Below, in pieces: positions 51,817 to 56,136 of a DNA stretch of 56,136 nucleotides. The first letter of the stretch is position 1; each line of letters opens with the position of its first letter. This DNA comes from an uncultured Clostridium sp. GTDB lineage: Bacteria; Bacillota; Clostridia; TANB77; CAG-508. Where the stretch lies: the NCBI GenBank assembly GCA_946497695.1, contig CAMMLJ010000010.1, forward strand, positions 1 to 56,136. The letters run 5' to 3'. A program made the position numbers and the translations under genes. The notes beneath the pieces are model-generated. The model had not been told where the DNA came from, made no database searches, and saw only the letters and a list, made by a program, of their open reading frames with translations.

Positions 51817-53256
51817 ATGAACTTACAACAATTTTTTAGTAATGAAGGATATGACATATCAGAAAAGTTAAATTGGGAAAAATATATAGATATTTGGTCA
51901 AGTTGGTATAGAGGCAAAGTACGAAGATTCCATAATTACTATATTTATAATGGTCAAAGAAAAGTAAAAATGGAAAAAAAGTCTTTGCAAGGGGCTAAAA
52001 AAGTTGCAGAAGATTGGGCAGATTTACTTTTCAATGAAAAAGTGTCTATAAATTTACAAAAAGATGAAGATACAAAGGCATTAAATGATATATTAAGACA
52101 AAACAATGCGGAAGTAATTATAAATCAAGGTTTAGAAAAATCATTTGCTATTGGTACAGGAGCATTAGTAGTTTCAGTACAGGACATAGAACAAGAAGAG
52201 AATATATTAGATGTAACAAATGCAAAAATAAAATTAGAATTTGTAGAATGTAAAAAAATAATACCTCTAACATGGGAAAACAGAAAGATAATAGAATGTG
52301 CTTTTGTAACAACCAAACATAAAAAAGGACAAACATATATTTATATAGCAATGCATGTTTTAAATGATAAAGGAAATTATGTAATAAAGAACTATATGTT
52401 TAAAGGTAAATATAGTTCTTTTGTAGAAGCAAATGACGAAGAAAAAGAAGGATTTTTAGAAGAATTTGATACACAGAGTGATATTCCATGGTTTTCTATT
52501 ATTAAGCCAAATATTTGCAACAATATAGATAGTGAAACGCCATTCGGTTTGTCTGTTTATGCTAATGCAATAGATACATTAAAGTGTTTAGACAATGCAT
52601 ATGATGGATTAGATAATGAAGTGACAATAGGCAGAAGAAGAACATTTATAGCAGAAGAAATGATGACTTATGATGATGGAGAAGGCAAAATGGTATTTGA
52701 TCCTAACGATATTTCTGTTTATCGTATGCCTAAAGGTTTTAATAAAGATTCAATGATAGAACATGATGATGCAAATTTAAGGGCAGATCAATTTATTAGT
52801 ACAGTAAATTATCAATTAAACATATTATCAAGTAAGGTTGGATTTGGACAAGAAAGATATAAATTTGATGGACAAGCAATACAAACAGCCACGGGAGTTA
52901 TATCAGAAAATTCAGATATGTTCAGAACAATAAAGAAGCATGAGCAAATGCTAGAAGATAGTTTAATTACTATTATAAAAGCAATTGCTTATGCTTCTAC
53001 TGTTTTTGGAAATGTCAGTATAGATGCGAGTGTTGTAACAATAGATTTTGATGATAGCATAATAGAAGATAGAGGAGCAGAGAAAGTAAGGGCAATGCAA
53101 GAAGTATCTCAAAACTTAAGAAGCAAAGAATCTTATATGATTAATTATAGAAACTTAAATGAGCAACAAGTAAAAAAAGAATTAGAAAAAATACAGCAAG
53201 AGAAAATGAGTAATCAAGAAGCTTTTGGATTTACTGAGAATATAAAGGAGGAATAG
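51817..53256 (+). CDS. Phage portal protein (SPP1 gp6/A118-like)
   Basis: 479 residues. MNLQQFFSNEGYDISEKLNWEKYIDIWSSWYRGKVRRFHNY (A118-type start), GAKKVAEDWADLLFNEKV, GLSVYANAIDTLKCLDNAYD and QTATGVISENSDMFRTIKKHE match this portal family. Forms the dodecameric DNA gate of the head. RBS GGAGATAAAAG. Confidence 0.88.
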   Translation: MNLQQFFSNEGYDISEKLNWEKYIDIWSSWYRGKVRRFHNYYIYNGQRKVKMEKKSLQGAKKVAEDWADLLFNEKVSINLQKDEDTKALNDILRQNNAEVIINQGLEKSFAIGTGALVVSVQDIEQEENILDVTNAKIKLEFVECKKIIPLTWENRKIIECAFVTTKHKKGQTYIYIAMHVLNDKGNYVIKNYMFKGKYSSFVEANDEEKEGFLEEFDTQSDIPWFSIIKPNICNNIDSETPFGLSVYANAIDTLKCLDNAYDGLDNEVTIGRRRTFIAEEMMTYDDGEGKMVFDPNDISVYRMPKGFNKDSMIEHDDANLRADQFISTVNYQLNILSSKVGFGQERYKFDGQAIQTATGVISENSDMFRTIKKHEQMLEDSLITIIKAIAYASTVFGNVSIDASVVTIDFDDSIIEDRGAEKVRAMQEVSQNLRSKESYMINYRNLNEQQVKKELEKIQQEKMSNQEAFGFTENIKEE

Positions 53257-53259
53257 TTC

Positions 53260-53547
53260 ATGAAAATAATGATTAGTCAGCCTATGAGAGGTAAAACAGA
53301 AAAAGAAATCAAAAACGAAAGAGAAGCATTAGTTAAGAAACTTCAAGAAGAAGGACATGAAGTGTTAGAAACAGTATTTGAAGATTTTGATTGCTATGCA
53401 AGCCCAATAGCATATTTAGCAAGGTCAATAGAGTTTTTAGATAAGGCAGATGCCGTAGTATTTATGAAAGGTTGGGAAAATGCTAGAGGTTGTAAAATCG
53501 AGCATGAAATAGCTTTAAAGTATGGAAAATATATAAAGGAATTATAA
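53260..53547 (+). CDS. DUF4406 / nucleoside 2-deoxyribosyltransferase-like protein
   Basis: 95 residues. MKIMISQPMRGKTEKEIKNER, DKADAVVFMKGWENARGCKIEHEIA are signatures of the DUF4406 group of the deoxyribosyltransferase/SLOG-like superfamily. Often found in phages with unknown role. Unusual here because it sits between portal and minor capsid genes. Confidence 0.85.
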   Translation: MKIMISQPMRGKTEKEIKNEREALVKKLQEEGHEVLETVFEDFDCYASPIAYLARSIEFLDKADAVVFMKGWENARGCKIEHEIALKYGKYIKEL

Positions 53548-53548
53548 T

Positions 53549-55036
53549 ATGCTAACTGAACAAGATTTTATAAATATAGAAAAACAAGCAAATCAATTAT
53601 ATGCAAATTTGGAACTAGACATAATAGAAGAAATAGCAACAAGAATAGCTAATTTTGGATATGCGAATACCGTAGTTATAAATGATATAAAAATTGCTCA
53701 AGAAATGGGAATTTTATATCAAGACATAGTAGAACTAGTAGCAGAATATAACAATACAAGTTATGAAGAAGTAAATAGAATATTTACAGAAGCCTCTGAA
53801 ACATCATTAAGTTATGATGACGAAATATATAAAGAAGCAGGATTAGATCCTAAACCTTTAGCTCAAAGCGAAAGTATAAAACAAATAATGAATGTAGCTA
53901 TACAAAGAACATCAGGTAATTTGCAAAATTTATGTATGACTACAGCAAATACAGCGCAAACACAATTTTATAATGCTATAAATAGTGCATATATGTTTAC
54001 TAGTACAGGAGTTAAAAGCTATACACAAGCTATTTTAGATGAAATTAAGAATATAAGTAAACAAGGAGCAATTATACAATATCCAAGTGGAGCTAGAAGA
54101 AGTGTAGAGAGTGCTGTAAGAATGAATGTAATTACAGCTATTAATCAAAATTGTGGTAAATTACAAGAGTTACGAGCAGATGAACTAGGTTGGGATTTAA
54201 TGGAAATTACAGCACATAGTGGAGCAAGACCAGAACATGCAAGATGGCAAGGAAAAATAGTTAGTAGAAGTGGAAAAAAAGGATATTTAAATTTGCGAGA
54301 TATTGGTTATGGAGAAGCAACAGGTTTTAAAGGTGTAAACTGTAGACATGATTGGCATCCATATTTAGAAGGTTCTGCTAGGACATATTCACAAGAACAA
54401 TTAAATGCTTGGAAAAATGAAAAAGTAGAATATAATGGAAAAAAGATAAGCAAATATGAAGCAACGCAAATACAAAGAAAAATGGAAAGACAAATTAGAA
54501 ATGATAAAAAACAATTAGCAGGATTACAAGGCATTCTGAAATCTAATATGAATGATAATAAACTTATTTTAGAAACAAAAACTAATTTTGCAAAACGTTC
54601 ATTAATTTATAAAACACATCAAAATGAGTTAGATGATTTTATAAAACAAACATCATTAGTTAAAGATAATAGTAGATTATACATGGGAAATCAGGATAAA
54701 AATATTAGTACACAAATAGCTAATGTAACTAAAATAGCTAACAAGTATAATAATAGTGATATTATAGGAAGTAAAGTAAATGGAGTAAAAATAACAGAAA
54801 TTGGAGAACATATAATATCAAGGACTTATGCTAGAAATATAACATTTGAAGATGTACAAGATACATTGAAAAATCCAATAGGATATGGTACAATTAAAGA
54901 AGATTCAAAAGGTAGAAAGAGTTTTTATGTGCATGGAAAAAATATAACAATAGCAGTTAATCCAGAAACAGGAAAACTTGCAACAGTAAGACAGACAAGT
55001 AGAAGGGAAAAGAAAAAATATGGAATTGAAGAATAG
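53549..55036 (+). CDS. Minor capsid protein with a C-terminal nuclease-toxin-like domain
   Basis: 495 residues. The N-terminal two-thirds match phage minor capsid protein 2 (A118 gp4-like; SGARRSVESAVRMNVITA, HSGARPEHARWQGKIVSRSGK, GVNCRHDWHPYLEG). After a helical linker, the last ~110 residues read GEHIISRTYARNITFEDVQ, NPIGYGTIKEDSKGRKSFYVHGK and ITIAVNPETGKLATV, which resembles the BECR-fold nuclease domains (PBECR type) found fused to phage head proteins. Inferred, not proven. Candidate catalytic residues include His (GEHI), Arg and Thr/Ser in the later strands. A small overlapping ORF follows and may be its immunity protein. Confidence 0.8.
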   Translation: MLTEQDFINIEKQANQLYANLELDIIEEIATRIANFGYANTVVINDIKIAQEMGILYQDIVELVAEYNNTSYEEVNRIFTEASETSLSYDDEIYKEAGLDPKPLAQSESIKQIMNVAIQRTSGNLQNLCMTTANTAQTQFYNAINSAYMFTSTGVKSYTQAILDEIKNISKQGAIIQYPSGARRSVESAVRMNVITAINQNCGKLQELRADELGWDLMEITAHSGARPEHARWQGKIVSRSGKKGYLNLRDIGYGEATGFKGVNCRHDWHPYLEGSARTYSQEQLNAWKNEKVEYNGKKISKYEATQIQRKMERQIRNDKKQLAGLQGILKSNMNDNKLILETKTNFAKRSLIYKTHQNELDDFIKQTSLVKDNSRLYMGNQDKNISTQIANVTKIANKYNNSDIIGSKVNGVKITEIGEHIISRTYARNITFEDVQDTLKNPIGYGTIKEDSKGRKSFYVHGKNITIAVNPETGKLATVRQTSRREKKKYGIEE

Positions 55037-55244
55037 ATTAAAACAAAAAGAAATAGAGCTATTAAATAAGGTAGGAATAAAAATAAAAGATGGTAATTAT
55101 ACAATAGACGAAACAGGAGATATTATAGAAAGATTAGATAGCGTAATACAAGAGAATTTAAATGAGAGTGGAGATATGACAGAAAAAGCAATAGAATATG
55201 AAAGTATACAAGACAAAATACTAGAATTTGAAAAAGAAATTTAA
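55020..55244 (+). CDS. Small acidic protein, possible immunity partner (74 aa)
   Basis: Starts inside the end of the capsid-toxin gene (overlap 17 bases), in another frame, after AAGGGAAAAG. MELKNRLKQKEIELLNKVGIKIKDG then an acidic helical C-terminus. Overlap and size fit an immunity protein for the fused toxin; no known family assigned. Confidence 0.6.
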   Translation: MELKNRLKQKEIELLNKVGIKIKDGNYTIDETGDIIERLDSVIQENLNESGDMTEKAIEYESIQDKILEFEKEI

Positions 55245-55268
55245 CGGTAAAAAATATGTTTTTAATAA

Positions 55269-55294
55269 AGAGCTAGAAATAGCTCTTATTTTTA
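55269..55294 (+). terminator. Terminator-like hairpin abutting tRNA-Trp
   Basis: AGAGCTA/TAGCTCT stem with GAAA loop followed by TATTTTT, ending one to two bases before the tRNA-Trp 5' end. Confidence 0.75.
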
Positions 55295-55295
55295 T

Positions 55296-55369
55296 GCAAA
55301 TTTAGTGTAACGGTAGCACAACAGTCTCCAAAACTGTTTGTAGTGGTTCGAATCCATTAGTTTGCGCCA
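55296..55369 (+). tRNA. Phage tRNA-Trp (anticodon CCA)
   Basis: Acceptor GCAAATT/AGTTTGC (one G-U), D-arm GTGT..GCAC, anticodon stem ACAGT/ACTGT with loop CTCCAAA (CCA), T-arm with GTTCGAATC, discriminator G and encoded CCA. Confidence 0.93.
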
Positions 55370-55495
55370 ATTCTTTTTATGGTTAGAGCTTTAAAGAAAC
55401 CAAAAATAACTCTAGCTTGTCGAGATATAAATGCAAGCACGCAGTCGATAGAGTGAACTATCATTTAAAAAAATCAGCGTAGAAAGGAATAAAAT
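55370..55495 (+). other. Leader region between tRNA-Trp and the scaffold gene
   Basis: No gene. TTAGAG/CTCTAG and GATAG/CTATC can form small hairpins; the ribosome binding site GAAAGGAAT lies at the end. Possibly a 5' leader of the head operon. Confidence 0.35.
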
Positions 55496-56065
55496 ATGGA
55501 TGAAGAATTAAAAAATTTATTTGGTGAAAATTCATTATCATATGATGATTTTTCGAAAGCTATTGAAGAAAAAGGAATGAAATTAGCTAATCTTTCTGCA
55601 GGAGGATATATTGCTAAAAGTAAATATGATGATGACTTAAAAAAAGCTAAAAATTTAGATTACAAGAAAAAGTACGAGGATTTAGAAGCATCTATTCAGG
55701 GAGATGATGGAATTAATGCAAAACTTAAGAACATCACATCCGAAAGAGATGACTATAAATCTAAATATGAAGAGCTTAACTCTAAATATTCTATGTTAGA
55801 TGCAACAACAAAAGTAGTTAAAGCAGGAATAAAACCCGAATTTGCTAAATTTGTTGCAAGTGAAGTATTAGGTCAAGTGTCAGATACACTTGATTTTGAT
55901 ACTGCATTAAAAGCTTATAAATCTAAAAATCCACAATTTAATACAGAAACTACGGTAGTAAGAAAAAAAGTAGGTTCTAGTTTAGGATTGGAAGGAAAAG
56001 AAGTAAACAATCAAAGTGAAACAAATCAGATAATGAACGATTTAATTCGTTCAGCAAGAGATTAG
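55496..56065 (+). CDS. Phage scaffold protein (GP20 family)
   Basis: 189 residues. Long coiled-coil centre (LDYKKKYEDLEASIQGDDG; ITSERDDYKSKYEELNSKYS) and a C-terminal region typical of phage minor structural protein GP20 scaffolds (IKPEFAKFVASEVLGQ). It would direct major capsid assembly. Followed by a terminator. Confidence 0.85.
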   Translation: MDEELKNLFGENSLSYDDFSKAIEEKGMKLANLSAGGYIAKSKYDDDLKKAKNLDYKKKYEDLEASIQGDDGINAKLKNITSERDDYKSKYEELNSKYSMLDATTKVVKAGIKPEFAKFVASEVLGQVSDTLDFDTALKAYKSKNPQFNTETTVVRKKVGSSLGLEGKEVNNQSETNQIMNDLIRSARD

Positions 56066-56093
56066 CATTAGCTAGTCTTATTTTTTTATATAA
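56061..56093 (+). terminator. Terminator after the scaffold gene
   Basis: GATTAGC/GCTAGTC stem (one G-U) with ATTA loop, then TTATTTTTTT; the stem begins within the last scaffold codons. Confidence 0.65.
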
Positions 56094-56107
56094 TAGGAAA
56101 GTAATAC

Positions 56108-56136
56108 ATGATTAGAAAACAGAATAAAAAAATATA
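56108..56136 (+). CDS. Start of a truncated gene at the window edge
   Basis: ATG at 7-base spacing from AGGAAAG, then MIRKQNKKI to the edge. Position suggests the next head gene, possibly the major capsid protein, but only nine codons are visible. Confidence 0.35.

Noticed and set aside
55370..55495. A third tRNA or tRNA-like element after tRNA-Trp
   Set aside because: Only small, mismatched hairpins form; no anticodon arm/T-arm combination is present.

Overview
The window comes from a very low-GC, endospore-forming anaerobe of the Clostridia. Sporulation and germination genes (a GerMN protein, spmA, spmB, spoIIR, abrB), pyruvate formate-lyase with its activase, and a giant BadF/HgdC-type dehydratase activator all point there. 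Gene order is typical of Firmicutes: yabB-rsmI-abrB, tadA-SRP RNA-dnaX-ybaB-recR, and rpsF-ssb-rpsR. I cannot name the species.

Positions 1-31830 are chromosome. The first 760 bases are almost pure A/T with no gene. They are followed by a candidate structured RNA of about 400 nt ending in a perfect 13-bp terminator. Next come the dehydratase activator (minus strand), GerMN, rRNA/tRNA methyltransferases, abrB, spmA (broken by a one-base frameshift), spmB, rlmH, a murA-walJ operon, spoIIR, a sugar-nucleotide pair (UDPGP-type pyrophosphorylase and phosphoglucomutase) and a TtcA-like tRNA thiolase. A complete insertion sequence follows, with 20-bp inverted ends, a 9-bp target duplication and a frameshifted transposase. 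After it lie tRNA-Arg(CCT), tadA, the SRP RNA, dnaX-ybaB-recR-truA, an RqcP-like S4 protein, pflB/pflA, a metal-type permease and rpsF-ssb-rpsR. A small palindromic repeat occurs three times in intergenic gaps here.

From about 31840 to the right edge is the left part of a prophage inserted behind rpsR. Its order is integrase with a small upstream ORF (minus); a compact promoter region that may express a ~70-nt RNA on the plus strand; a TPR protein and a CI-like S24 repressor (minus); a Cro-like gene across an operator region; early genes (DUF1351, RecT, MBL hydrolase, HNH-like, DnaD-type replication protein, wHTH, NUMOD4/HNH homing endonuclease, RusA); a long run of small overlapping early genes; an ArpU/RinA-like late regulator; tRNA-Met; terminase small and large subunits; portal; a DUF4406 protein; a minor capsid protein whose C-terminus looks like a fused nuclease-type toxin domain, with a small partner ORF; tRNA-Trp; and a scaffold protein. 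The remaining head, tail and lysis genes and attR lie beyond the window.

The least explained items are the RNA at 760-1155, the promoter/RNA cassette at 33165-33276, the capsid-toxin/partner pair at 53549-55244, terminator-like hairpins abutting both phage tRNAs, and a wHTH gene fragment behind the homing endonuclease. Coordinates of hairpins and promoters were read by eye; RNA folds, families and operators are inferences unless stated.
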